The notes under the pieces were generated by a model that worked only from the letters and a program-made list of their open reading frames with translations, did not search any database and was not told where the DNA came from. Source: Cryptomeria japonica (taxonomy: Eukaryota; Streptophyta; Pinopsida; Cupressales; Cupressaceae). Taken from it: a stretch of 64,000 nucleotides of DNA. Each line of letters begins with the position of its first letter. Position 1 is the first letter of the stretch. The translations under genes and the position numbers were made by a program. The DNA is taken from the NCBI RefSeq assembly GCF_030272615.1, contig NC_081413.1, positions 608,816,209 to 608,880,208 on the forward strand, read 5' to 3'. This document shows, in pieces, positions 11,206 through 21,999 of the stretch.

Positions 11206-11500
11206 TAAATTTAATTAACACTAATAAATATAAATTTTTTATTGTTTGATTTGTACCCTCAAATGTATTGTTTAGAGTATATTTTACTACCAATATAACT
11301 ATTACACCTGCTTATAACGCCCATATTGTAATTGTTGTTCTCTCCTTGCCTCTCTATGTCCTAGTTTATGTTAGTTTATTTCTGTTTACAAAATGATAGC
11401 ATGTATATCATTACGCCTCTCTATGTCCATTATAATCCGTGCTTTAAAATATCATGTGTCCTATGAGTAGGACATATGAAAAAATCTCCAGAATGAGATA
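11206..11500. other. Non-coding DNA with a copy of the UGT 3' flank
   Basis: Positions 11355-11455 closely match 15190-15280 just after the UGT pseudogene (shared CCTAGTTTATGTTAGTTTAT, ACAAAATGATAGCA, CCTCTCTATGTCCATTA). The copy marks another rearranged piece of the UGT locus. Confidence 0.8.
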
Positions 11501-11503
11501 AGG

Positions 11504-12170
11504 CGAAGGATGATGAAATCGCGCGCTTATCTCATCTTCTTCACCCTCTAGAAGTTCCTCAGGATCTATCCCCCATCGTGGAAAAATTATATGTTTCTCA
11601 TTGGGAGAAGATCAAGAAGTATTGCCCTTCGCTGCAACTCATGCCGAGGTTCCTAGGTGAGGCACAATTTCTTTGTGCCAGAGCGGGCGCTCTTATTGAT
11701 GACATTATGCTTTTCATTGGTCCTGAACTCCCTGTGGCCTAGAGTTTGATTCAGCTATTGTATGGCACTTCAGATGAGGAATTAAAAGCAAAAGGGGTGA
11801 CAGATCGCAAACAATTGATCAGGAAGGCCAACATTTTTATTAACCAACACAAGGCGACCATGCAAGCATCAACAACACTTGAGTCCTTGAAGATTTTGGT
11901 TCCAGATATCAAGCGATGTATAGAGAAGTTTGTGCTCCTGGGTCTACCTTCACCTTTTCTCACAAATGGCTCTGTGCTAGGGATTGAGCAAGTCATGAAT
12001 CAAATCAAGCAATTGTAGCAAGATCAGATTTCCTACAACGCCTTAGCAGTCCTATTTCGGTGGAGGAAGTCGAGTGTCTCTTGCACCCCTTGGCCCAACT
12101 TTACGCGCTCCTGAAGATGGTCCATGATGAATTGACGAGCTTGCCATTTGATGAAGTGTGTTTGGACTAG
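11504..12170 (+). pseudogene. Decayed protein-coding segment, family unknown
   Basis: A plus-strand frame with amino-acid composition typical of real protein runs from about 11504 (KAKDDEIARLSHLLH...) through a TAG near 11740, continues in the same frame through a Lys/Leu-rich helical region (DEELKAKGVTDRKQ, TLESLKILVPDIKR) to 12018, then appears to shift frame and continue as SVEEVECLLHPLAQL up to a TAG near 12170. It has at least two stops and one frameshift. I do not recognise the domain; a gag-like or host-gene fragment are both possible. Confidence 0.5.
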
Positions 12171-13726
12171 AATTGTTAGAATATGGAAGCTCAAGTGTTA
12201 CCCTCAGAAGATGATTGGTTTCTGTTGTAGTAGGTCTTTGATCTGATTTTCCTTGTTCAAGCATGAAGTCTGGTCTCTGAACTAGCAATTTTTGGTCCTA
12301 GCATTCCGCAGACAGAATTCCCCATTAAGTCACCAAGAAATGTTAATATTCTTTCAGAGTGGTTCGTGTGTGGTATTTTGGTAAAGTTTCGGCCCCTTCC
12401 TTTAATTTTTGGCCCACTCTTTCGATCACTCGTGCGTGTGGCAAGTGGTGTCTCGACGTTCCTCTAAGTGGCTCGCCCTTCTCGCCCGATGTTGAGAGGA
12501 CGCAGATCTGCTGCGTGGCGCAGGTCTTTTCTTCGGCATATGTTTCTTGGCCCCACCGTCTTTTGTGTGCTGGCAGCGAAACTTGGTGCCCCCGCATTGC
12601 ATGTTCCGGTTCTCTTTTTTGCGCTCGACTTCAGGTCTCCCCTGAGTCGTCGTGTGTCTTCTTTGATGGTTTGTGAACTAGAATGTTGTTTGCACTGCGT
12701 TTTTCTTGTTTGGTAGGTGCAGGGGTCGCCATGATGCGGTTGGAGTAACAACATTAAAGGCTGTTTTCATTGGGTAGCATCTCATGGAGTGCCACGTTGG
12801 GAGAGTCCTGATCAGAAGCGCTTGCTAGGATTTTTCTGATGCTTTTGTGTTGTTTGTTGAGGGCCAAGGGCTCTATATAGGCCTTCTTTTATGTTTTTTA
12901 GGGGGTTCAAACTTTCGAGAGAACTGATTAGACTTTGACTCATTAAAAAGTCTTTATGTTAATTAAATTAGGTGAATGATAGACATATCAGATCGTGCCT
13001 ATAGCTTTTGTGGTTGTTTTATTTGAAGCTTAGTAAATTGACTTATGTGCTGTATTCAAATTCAATAACTTCTATGATATATGCTGTGAGACTCTACATA
13101 TTAAACTATGTTTTAGGACTTGTTATCTGTTGGATGAATGGTGAATGTCGTATTATGTTGAATGAAGTGTAGTTTGATCTTTTTCTCTAACAATGCTGAG
13201 CATATAGATTGTTGAATGAACTTTAAAACTGCATGTATCTGAGTTTTATATGCTTCTAGTGTCATAAAATATTCTGGTGTATCGCCTAAGTAGTGTAGCT
13301 TTTTAAGTTTTTCTCTTCCCCTTTTCTCCCCCAATTGTATGAAGAGCCGACTTCTCAAACCCGGAGGTTATTTAGTGAATGTCGCGCAAAAGGTCCCCCA
13401 TCACTGAATCTCCCATAAGGCTGTTAGTGTTTAATGTAAAATTAAGCGTCAACAAGTGCACAAAATTAGCTATTATGACTATTGATATTCTTCCACTAAT
13501 AAATTTTTTTTTATTAAAATCAATCTAAATTAAAACTATGTAAAATCTCCTATATTCCTTTCAGTAAAAGAATACGTCTCTGTCTTAAAACTTTTAACTA
13601 AACTGACAACACTCTGCAGAATAGAGAGTCGACACATCTTTCCAAAAACGTAGTAGAGGTGATCTCCTCCACACCTTCCATTTCCATCCACTGCAGAGGT
13701 CATTCGAACATTTGCTAAAGAAAGTT
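12171..13726. other. GC-richer segment with TATA-like signal; UGT upstream region
   Basis: About 12340-12900 is clearly GC-richer than its surroundings and ends in CTCTATATAGGCC (about 12868), a good TATA-box match. An LTR (U3 plus TATA) is a possibility, but I find no matching second copy, PBS or PPT, so it stays unresolved. The several overlapping ORFs at 12343-12754 on both strands look like by-products of GC content. From about 13560 the sequence is the presumed 5' flank of the UGT pseudogene. Confidence 0.4.
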
Positions 13727-15158
13727 ATGGCTTATCACCGCCCTCATCTGGTTCTCCTACCATATTTGGGAACCAGACATCTCATGCCCCTTCTAGGCCT
13801 CGCCATCAGACTGGCGGCAAAAGGCTTCACAGTTTACCTAATCCTCACTTCTCACCAAGCTTCCATTGCCCATAACAGATTAATCTCGTCCACCCCGAAC
13901 ATCCGAATACTAAAAATCGACCTCAAATTGGATCCCAACACCACCAGCAATGCCAACCCAAATGTCCTGGTCTCTCTTGTTGCTCAGAGCCAGATGATTC
14001 TCTGACCCCCCTTCGAGAATATTCTCCACCGCATGTTTGATGAGGGCGGTCTGGACAGACTACCTCCTCTCTGTATAATCACCGACTTTTTGTTGGGCTA
14101 GATGGTGGAAGTCGCTGCTAAATTCGGCATTCCCAGAGGAAACATTGGATGTTGTCCATCATATGTAATGAACCTGGCGGAGTCCCTCTGGACGATCCTC
14201 CCGCGCAACTTGGACCGCACTGATTCAGGCCGCTACATCGTGTCGGGCCAGGGGAACAATCCCACACTTCTCTCTGCCTCCAAAATGGCGCCCGACTTGG
14301 TCGAGGCAGACACCTCATACCCAAAGCATCACTTTTTGAAAAGCTTGTTCCGCATAAACCAAAAGGGCAGCTGGGCGACCATCTTGAACACAATCCAAGA
14401 GCTCGAATCAGATCACATCAACCAATTCTAGAGCCGCTGCGCCAGACTTGTCAGAGTCGTGGGACCATTGCTCCCGCTTACCGGTGCCTGCCATTTGTCC
14501 CGAATTAGAGTGGCTGGACGGTCAGTCCGTGGTTTCGATTGTGTGTGTGTCCTTCGGCTCTAAGAATTCCATTACCCATGCAAAGATGAATGAGCTGGCG
14601 TTGGGTTTGGAGTCAAGCATGAAGCCATTTTTGTGGGTGCTCCAGCCCCCGACAGATGTAGGTTCTTGCGCCCTTAACGATTTTCTGCCACAGGGCTTCC
14701 GCGCCCGGGCAGAGCGTCGGGGACGTATTGTAATGGGATGGACGGATCAATTGGCCGTTCTTTCTCACGCGGCAATTGGGGCTTTTCTTACACACCGTGG
14801 ATGGAACTCCTTGCTAGAGGGCATTTTTAGCGGGGTGCCCTTTATCTGCTGGCCGATCACTGTTGACCAGTCGTTTAACACCAAATTTATAGAGGAAGAA
14901 GCCAAGTGCGGGCTAAGAATTTGGAAGGGGGCGAACAAGGATGAAATTGGCAGAGTTATCACTAACGTATTCGATGAGGAAGACGAAGCAGGGAAGGTTG
15001 TCAGAAGAAATACGATCAAGTGGAAAAAACTGGCAGAGGGGGCCGTGTGTGAGGGTGGATCTTCGGCCAAGAATTTCGATAGTCTAGTTGATGACATTCT
15101 ATCTCTGCAACATCTCAAGGACAAACCGATTGTCTTGGGTCAAGGTTCGCCTACTTAG
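13727..15158 (+). pseudogene. UDP-glycosyltransferase (UGT) pseudogene
   Basis: Family-1 plant UGTs transfer sugar from UDP-sugar to small molecules in the cytosol. The frame starts at ATG 13727, and the total span (1432 bp, about 477 codons) equals a normal single-exon UGT. The N-terminal segment has the acceptor-site layout with His18 (LGTRHLMPLLGLA). In-frame stops occur at TGA 14003, TAG 14099 (at the Trp expected in DFLLGW) and TAG 14429. A frameshift between about 14470 and 14500 moves into the frame that continues WLDGQSVV...VSFGS to the end. The C-terminal half is open to 15158 and carries the PSPG donor-binding box (14741-14875): WTDQLAVLSHAAIGAFLTHR, GWNSLLEG and GVPFICWPITVDQ, with Arg replacing the usual Cys of HCGW. 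Broken copies of this locus lie at 7.4 and 11.4 kb. Confidence 0.93.
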
Positions 15159-16060
15159 AAGATGTTTTCTTTTCTATCAATATTCTTAATGATCCTAGTT
15201 TATGTTAGTTTATTTCTATTTACAAAATGATAGCACGTATATCATTATGCCTCTCTATGTCCATTAAAATCTGTGCTTGAATCCCGGTGAAGTCTCTGAA
15301 TCGTAGACGTAAGTAATACAAAGTTTTAATTTATTGAACAACTTATTTATAAATGCAGTCAAAGATTGTTGCATGATGTTTTTATTGATGTTGTAATCTG
15401 TTTTTACTTGCAAAATTTCATTAAGGGCAATATCCATATGTATTAGCCATACGCTCGTAGACCCTTAGAAAATTTCCCTAGAAAATCTCTGTAGAAAATT
15501 TCTCATGAGCTAGATAGGACATAGGTAGATAAAATAACACTAAAGTACAGTATACCAGACTTCTTAATTTCTTTCTTATTAGCATGTATACTTCTTAAGC
15601 ATATCAAATCCTCATATGATTAAAAGATAACCCAGTAAATCAGCGAGGTAATTTTATCAAAATCCACAAAGTGAGATTGCATTACTTCTTTTAGCTATCT
15701 CCAGAACAAATACGATAGATTTTTACACTTATGAACATTCCAAATATAAAAAACATGTACATCACATACAATATTGAAATGACAAGGAACTTGTGTGAAC
15801 AAAATTTATTTCTACCATTGTGTAATTCTTTTATTTCTACCATTGTGTAATTCTTATAAGACCATATATAATTGTATGTGACAGTTTACATAGCTGTTAC
15901 ATACAGCTATGTGTATATATATAAGTTAAGTCATTCATTACTATAGTCATATTTCAATATTTGAAAATAAGTTTATCAGTCTATTTAGGGGAGAGGGGTC
16001 GATAGTGGCACTCTTATGTTTGAGGGTTCACGTGGAGTGCCACATGGGTTTAGATCGACA
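15159..16060. other. UGT 3' flank, AT-rich
   Basis: Contains the parental copies of duplicated pieces found at 11355-11455 and 7645-7760. A perfect 9-bp inverted pair (GTGGCACTC at about 16003, GAGTGCCAC at about 16032) lies at the right end. No gene is seen. Confidence 0.6.
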
Positions 16061-16135
16061 TTCACGAGCACTATCACATAGAAAACTTAGTTCTTTAAAT
16101 AAAAAATCCTTTTTATCTTTTGTAGAGGCGACCTG

Positions 16136-16790
16136 TCACGTTTCAAATGTCGATTCATCTGAGGTGTCCAAAATTGATTGTTTGGATGGATGCCCATTTA
16201 TGGGTAGGTCCATTGTGGCAAGTGGTATGACATGCTAGTGGTAGTGGCAAGTTTTGTTGCGTAGCGATTGAACAATCTATCACCCTTCATGCTTGACAGC
16301 GTGCATTAAACGTGTGTCACCTCTTCACTTCATTTTGGCCAACCACATTAACTACACATCCCTTCAAATATACTTGACTTGTTTGGCATGCAATACCCAA
16401 CAAAGGGTCCATTGAATGATTCTTTTTTATCACAAATCACACTCACTTTCCCTTCCTTTTTTCACGTTTCAAATGTCGATTCATTCAAGTTGTCCAAAAT
16501 TGACTGTTTGGATGGATGATCATAAATGGATAGGTCCATTGTGGCAAGTGTTATGGCATGTCAGTGGTAGTTGCAAGTTTTGTTGCGTAGCCACTGAACA
16601 ATCTATCACCCTTCATGCTTGATGATGTGCATTAAATGTGTGTCACCTCTTCACTCCATTTTGACCACCACATTAACAACATATCCCTTCAAATATACTT
16701 GACTTGTTTGGCATGCAATACCCAACAAAGGGTCCATTGAATGCTTCATTTTTATCGCACATCATGTTCACTTTCCCTTCCTTTTTCACA
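16136..16790. repeat. Two-copy ~327-bp tandem repeat plus partial copy
   Basis: CACGTTTCAAATGTCGATTC begins each unit (about 16137 and 16464), and TTGGCATGCAATACCCAACA, followed by AAGGGTCCATTGAATG, ends it at about 16415 and 16742, giving a period near 327. A third, partial copy begins at about 16741 (TTTTTATC, TTCACTTTCCCTTCC). The small ORFs here follow the repeat and have no domain support. Confidence 0.9.
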
Positions 16791-17602
16791 CGTATATTTT
16801 GTAGTATTTGTGACCTTTGTCTCTAGAACATGTTCGAATCAAGTCATTGGAACTCGTATTCTCACACCAAAAGATGATTGGATTCATGTGGTTTTTGGTA
16901 TTTTTCTAGACATTGGTTTGACATTATCATTTCCTCACCTTGTAGATATTCTCTTTGCCATTGAAGATGAGTATCCAACTAAATTTTTTCACACTTCATT
17001 CTCCTTCCAGTTTTTTGGGGTTTACTTATAGTTGTCTTTTTGAGTGCTTCCAACACTAAATTCTTGCAAGTTTTCTCGAGGTGCAATTGTAGCAAACAGT
17101 TGCAGGTGACCTAGGTAGCTCGTCATTCACCATTCAACCTAGGTGATGATTCTAGTCCTCATTAAGGCTACTATTCGACTTTGTTTGTCTCATTCTATCA
17201 TTTACAATTCTTGCATTTCATTTTCATTTGTTGTGGACTCTAATCGTTAACTTGAAGGTTATGTTATTTTGTGGATGCTTGTATGATAAAACTTTAACAC
17301 ATTTCCTACATGTTAAAGGTTTTGTTGCTTTGTGGGTGATTCTAAAATGAAATTTCTAAGATGCTTTGTGTTGTGTTTACGAAATCTAAAAAAAAGGTCC
17401 ATAAACACACTAAATTTGTTAAGGAAATAAATGATATGTTCTTCCATCATTGCAACTAATTTAATGGGTTTAGCATTTCCAATTGGTTTAAGAAAAAATG
17501 TTCTCATTAGGGTTTTAATGGCTTCAGTGAGAAATATTTGACAAACTCTGTTAATTGAGATTTTTTGTTTTTGGTTCCATCTTTTTATTTTTTCCTCATA
17601 GT
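16791..17602. other. No gene recognised
   Basis: AT-rich flank left of the Tat element. No domain, RNA or clear repeat is recognised. Confidence 0.4.
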
Positions 17603-17607
17603 AGGGT
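17603..17607. repeat. Left target-site duplication AGGGT
   Basis: AGGGT directly precedes the left LTR and is identical to 36948-36952 directly after the right LTR. Confidence 0.95.
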
Positions 17608-18930
17608 TGATGCTCTGCAAAATGGGGCAAGGTTAGACTAAAACCTGTGGTCGTATAACACACAAAAACACAAGAAACAAATGCAAACATTAGTGTTAAT
17701 CAACCAAAAACTAGTCTAAGTAGGCATACCAAAAGAGACACTAAAAAACAAAGTAAAGCATTTAACTATGAATATAAATGCAAGAAGACATCTCCAAATG
17801 CCTTCTACCATGCTCTTAGCTCCTTCTCCTTTGTTCCTCTCCTCTCCAAGTTCCAAATTAGTGTATCTCTCAGCAACTTTTTGCACTATGGATGCTTATG
17901 GAGGTTCAAGATTGTAGATGACTATGAAAAGTATGCAAATGCAAGCTTAATAACCAAATAAGGATGAGTTATCTAAATGCTATTTGTTAATTTTAACCAA
18001 AAGAGTGAATATGAGTAAGATATGCTAAATGCTCTCTAAAATTATCTATAACTTAGATGCATACAAGTTTTCAGGATCTGGATTATGAAGAAATGGGCTC
18101 TATTTATAGGAAAAATGGAGCAATGGAAGGTTGAGATTGAGTAATCTCAACAATGGTCAGGATTGAATGATATTCAATCCATGTGAAGACTTTCAACCCA
18201 ATCCCAGGATGACAAGTGTCAATATGAGATAGGTTGAGAGGAGAGAGAATAAACATTAAATGCTTGACATGACCTGAGGGTTAACTTGGGAGTTAAGGTC
18301 AAGGTTGGGTTGAGTGAATAAATTCTTTATTCAAAGAATAAAGCTTGTATCCAATGGATAAACTATTGTGCAAAGGTAAAAGGGATAACCATGGCCAAAA
18401 CAATAAATGTTTGAGGAGACACATGAGTCACATGAGGGTTGAGTTAGGGGTTAACCATAAATGGTCATGTAAGAGCCATAAGTGGTTTGGAAGACTTTAG
18501 AGGTTAAATTGTTGAACACGCAAAGCATTTAATGCTTTTCAAAGACTTTTAAGTCTTTGAGAAGTGACTCCAAGTTGCTTAGGAATGTGACAATAATTAG
18601 GGGATGGATTAGGTTAATTGATTAGGATTAGATAGGTTCTAGAAAGGGGGTTAGGATTGCAAGTGGGTTTGGTGGGTGAGGGGAAATCGGATTTTATTTA
18701 AAAGAGGAAAGAGGATTAAATTGAATAAATAGAATTTATTCATTTAATTAATTGTGAATTTAGTTTAATGAATTAATTAAAAAAAATTGAATAATTTTTT
18801 TAATTAATAGGAGAATGTTTGAAGATGAATTAATTAAATATTAATTTAATTAACTGATGGGTAGTGGATTTTTAATAAAATAAATAGCAAATATTCATTT
18901 AATTAAAATGGACAGATTTATGTGACTACA
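17608..18930 (-). repeat. 3' LTR of the Tat element
   Basis: A 1323-bp LTR that reads TGTAGTC...GCATCA in element orientation. It contains a TATA box (TATAAATA as the complement of 18101-18108). It lacks about 105 bases present in the right LTR (about 36600-36710), at a point flanked by the short match GGATTTTA/TTTATTTAAAAGAGG. Scattered point differences from the right LTR, mostly transitions, show the insertion is not recent. Confidence 0.95.
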
Positions 18931-18944
18931 TTTGCCCCTCTTTG
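18931..18944 (-). other. Polypurine tract (PPT)
   Basis: In element orientation, CAAAGAGGGGCAAA directly abuts the TGTAG start of the 3' LTR. It is the plus-strand primer for reverse transcription and is almost identical to the PPT at 56532-56546 of the second element. Confidence 0.92.
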
Positions 18945-19410
18945 AGATGGTGCATTTTATCGAGTTGTTTCAAAGAAAGAAAAATAGGTGTGAAGAAATG
19001 CCCCATAAAATATTAATTTAATGGGTGGTATGCCCCCTCGAGAGATGGGTCAGAAATTTCAAAAAATGGTGCAATCTCTCGAAAAAGAATGAAAATTGGT
19101 CGGAAGAGAAGATTTTAGCAGTACTGGTGAAAAAAAGAAGAAATCGGAGATAGAATGGAGAAATGGGAGGCTCGGGAAGTTCACGAGGACCACGAAGAGC
19201 AGTGGGGGAAAATTAGGGTTACGGCGAAGGATATATATGGGGAGGAAGGGGTGAAAACAGACTCATTTGCATTTACGTCCATAGTGAAATTTGAGCTCTG
19301 ATAGTGACCTTTTGGAAGAGCAAGCAACAGTCAGGATGCCGGTTCCCATAACAGAGCACCGATTAGAGAGAGTCCGACGATTCCAGTGGCCAGACGACTA
19401 CGGACCAACA

Positions 19411-20053
19411 GTATGTCAATTTGAATTTTTTATTTTTATGCATTTTTTATATGTTTTTTGCTTAGTCCAAGTTGAGTCAACACAATAGCGCTAAAACTGT
19501 GTTTTGGCGATACTGTCAACTAAATTAGTGCTATTGTGCCGCTATAGCGCTATTGCATAGTGATTTTAGCACTGTTGGCAAAAGTTGCGCTATGGTATAG
19601 TTGTTTTAGCGCGTTTGTTTTTGTAGCGCTATTGAGTAGCTGATTGAGCGCTATTGTTGTGAAGTAGCACTATGGTATAGTCAATGTAACATTATTGTTG
19701 GTTTAGCGCTATTGCATAGTTGATTTAGCACTTTTGTGATAGTATTAGAGCTGTTGTATTCAAAATAGCGCTGATGTGTAGGAAGATATATGCCTCAGTG
19801 TGTTTGAAAAAGGATCTCTTGATGCTAATGATGGATGGATGGAGATGTGAGGTGAGAGTTGTTTTGAACCATAGTAGCCCTGATGAGACTTAGGTCATTA
19901 GGATAAATGCCTGATGAAGTCTAGGTGTGCCATGATTGCTTACCTATTGAGACCTGAAGATACTTGATCAAAGTATCTGTTGATAGTCTAGGTTTAAACT
20001 TAACAAAGTTTGAAACAAAATAACTGATGATGATGGTTGATGCACATGTGTAG
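19411..20053 (+). other. Predicted intron of the antisense ORF
   Basis: GTATGT donor and TAG acceptor flank 643 bases. Removal joins exon 1 (ending ...DDYGPT) to EDLRVLQMRERHP in frame. The intron contains the left AGCGCT array. Confidence 0.65.
19487..19772 (+). repeat. AGCGCT palindrome array, left
   Basis: Six exact AGCGCT palindromes (19487, 19546, 19625, 19647, 19705, 19767) occur in 286 bases, against well under one expected by chance. At least five one-base variants (AGTGCT, AGCACT, TGCGCT) lie in between. The plus strand mostly reads (T)TAGCGCTATTG. The array lies in the predicted intron of the antisense ORF. Confidence 0.9.
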
Positions 20054-21999
20054 GAGGATCTACGCGTCTTACAAATGCGTGAGAGGCATCCCGCCACACA
20101 AGTGCTGCGTGATCGTTTGATAGAGGCCGAGGTGGATTGTATTGCAGCAACGGGCCTATATGACGTCATGTATATGCTCGTGATTCGAATGAATTGCAGG
20201 TTGATCACAACATTGGCTGAGCGATGGCATAGTGAGACATGTACGTTTCACTTGGCGCAGGGGGAGATGAGAGTGACATTGGAGGATGTATGGTGCATCC
20301 TGCACATTCCTATTCGAGGAGAGCTGGTGATCTATGACCGAGTGTGGGGGACATCAACAGTGCAGAGATTTTTTGAGGAGGATGTCTTCATTGATGATGG
20401 GCTGATAGCCTGGGAGGACATAGCAACCTTATATGAGCCATTACCAGTAGTGCTATTAGGGATTGTTGGGGGACTGCTTTGTCCAGATCGATGATCGCAT
20501 GGACTTGCCGTTGGTTGGGGCCAGGTGATCGAGCAAATGATTACAGAGGGGACCCAGTTTGCATGGGGACCGTGCGTGCTGTCGCACTTATATCAAGATC
20601 TACATGAGGTAGCATACCGAGGGAGGGGCTCATTGGGAGTGGGTATCACGTTGCTGCATATCTGGGCATGGGAGCACTTACCAGTTACTCGACCAGTCAG
20701 TCTGAGATTCTGAGCAGTGGATCAACCATATGTATATATGTATGGTGGTATGATGAGTCAGCCCCACCTGGGGAAGTTAGAGTGGTGGCGGCGGGCACTG
20801 GATGACTTGGATACAGTGATTTGGAGGCCTTATATTGAGTGTGAGATGTGGGAGGATGATGCAGAGGCATTTCCATATGTGTTCATGACACGGTAGCTCA
20901 TTGGTAGGACAACCTACAATGTGGAGAGACAGTTGCCTGGCAGGGTGTTGAGACAGTTTGGGCAGAGGCAGGGATTGCCTAGTGGTTCAGGAGAGTATGA
21001 ACGGGTAGTTCAAGAGACGTATCTATGGGGGCCAGTGATACCAGATGATCAGGTATTGGCAGAGTTTTGCACCTTACAGGCGAGACCATGGAAGATGAGG
21101 TTGAGGATAGTAGATGGTGGGGTGTTAGAGGAGTACACGCAGTATATTGCGGCACATCTGATTCCTCGGATATCAGATCCGGCAGAGCCGATTCCAGATT
21201 TTAAGGAGGATAGGGGATAAAGACGAAGGAGGAGAGGATGTCGCGGAGTAGTAGGTGGATGGGGGAGAGGGGATGGTGGTGGTGGGGATGGAGGAGGAGG
21301 AGGGGGTGGATTTTGAGGTGGAGGTGGTGGATTTAGAGGTGGAGGTGGGGGTGGTGGACGATTACAACAGAGAGGGAGATGTGGGCAGCCATTGCGGCTA
21401 TCTCAGGGACCTTTGATGCAGGGAGGCATGAGATTAGGTGGCGGGGATGCAGAGGAGGGACAGGCACCTATGGATACAGGGGAGGGAGCGACTGGAGAGG
21501 GAGCCACTAGAGAGGCACCTATGGATATGGGGGAGGGAGCTACACGCGGAGATCTACGGGATCATATGATACTATTTTTGCAGACTCGGGTAGAGGATAT
21601 GGAGGCAGAGGTATCAGCGAGAGATGTGCAGTTGTTTGCACGAGAGTCAGAGTTGACTGTAGTGCTGCGGGAGAGGGATGATGCAGTGGAGAGATTAGTG
21701 GAGCTGCAGGAGAGAGTCCGGGTTGGAGTAGGAGCACAGGGTCCTACTGGGGAGGTGATGAGGGAGATTCAACAAGCACAGGAGGAGATAGAGTATTGGC
21801 GGGGGTTATATGAGCAGGTGGTGCCAGCTAGTCAGCGAGCACTGAGCTATTCCCAGATGCGACAGGCGAGATCAAAGCGATCACAGAGTTTGCAGAGCAG
21901 TGGTGGTGTGATGGGTCCTCCATAGAGAGATAGATCAGGTGGTGTGGGGGCTAGTGGGGGAGCAGGTGGTGATGGTTGTGCAACATTCGATCAGAGTGG

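Larger units (their letters stand above)
19336..21925 (+). pseudogene. Antisense ORF with plant mobile domain (PMD), intron-containing
   Basis: This ORF runs opposite to gag-pol, between PPT and integrase. Exon 1 (19336-19410, 25 codons) ends at a GTATGT donor. An acceptor TGTGTAG at 20047-20053 restores the frame at 20054 and the frame then stays open, apart from stops near 20492, 20711, 20894, 21218 and 21313, to TAG 21925. The N-terminal half matches the plant mobile domain (PMD/MAIN-like; formerly 'aminotransferase-like') with LAERWHSETCTFHLAQGEMR, then VTLEDVW and LHIPIRGE. A Gly-rich, RGG-like segment (about 21250-21360) and a predicted coiled coil (about 21560-21820) follow. It aligns well with the ORF at 55749-54136, including stop positions where the other copy has Arg (DRRGHG). 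Antisense extra ORFs are known from Tat elements; their function is uncertain. Confidence 0.88.

Noticed and set aside
12343-12754. Overlapping ORFs on both strands
   Set aside because: Five overlapping frames in a GC-rich block without domain evidence; chance openness is more likely.
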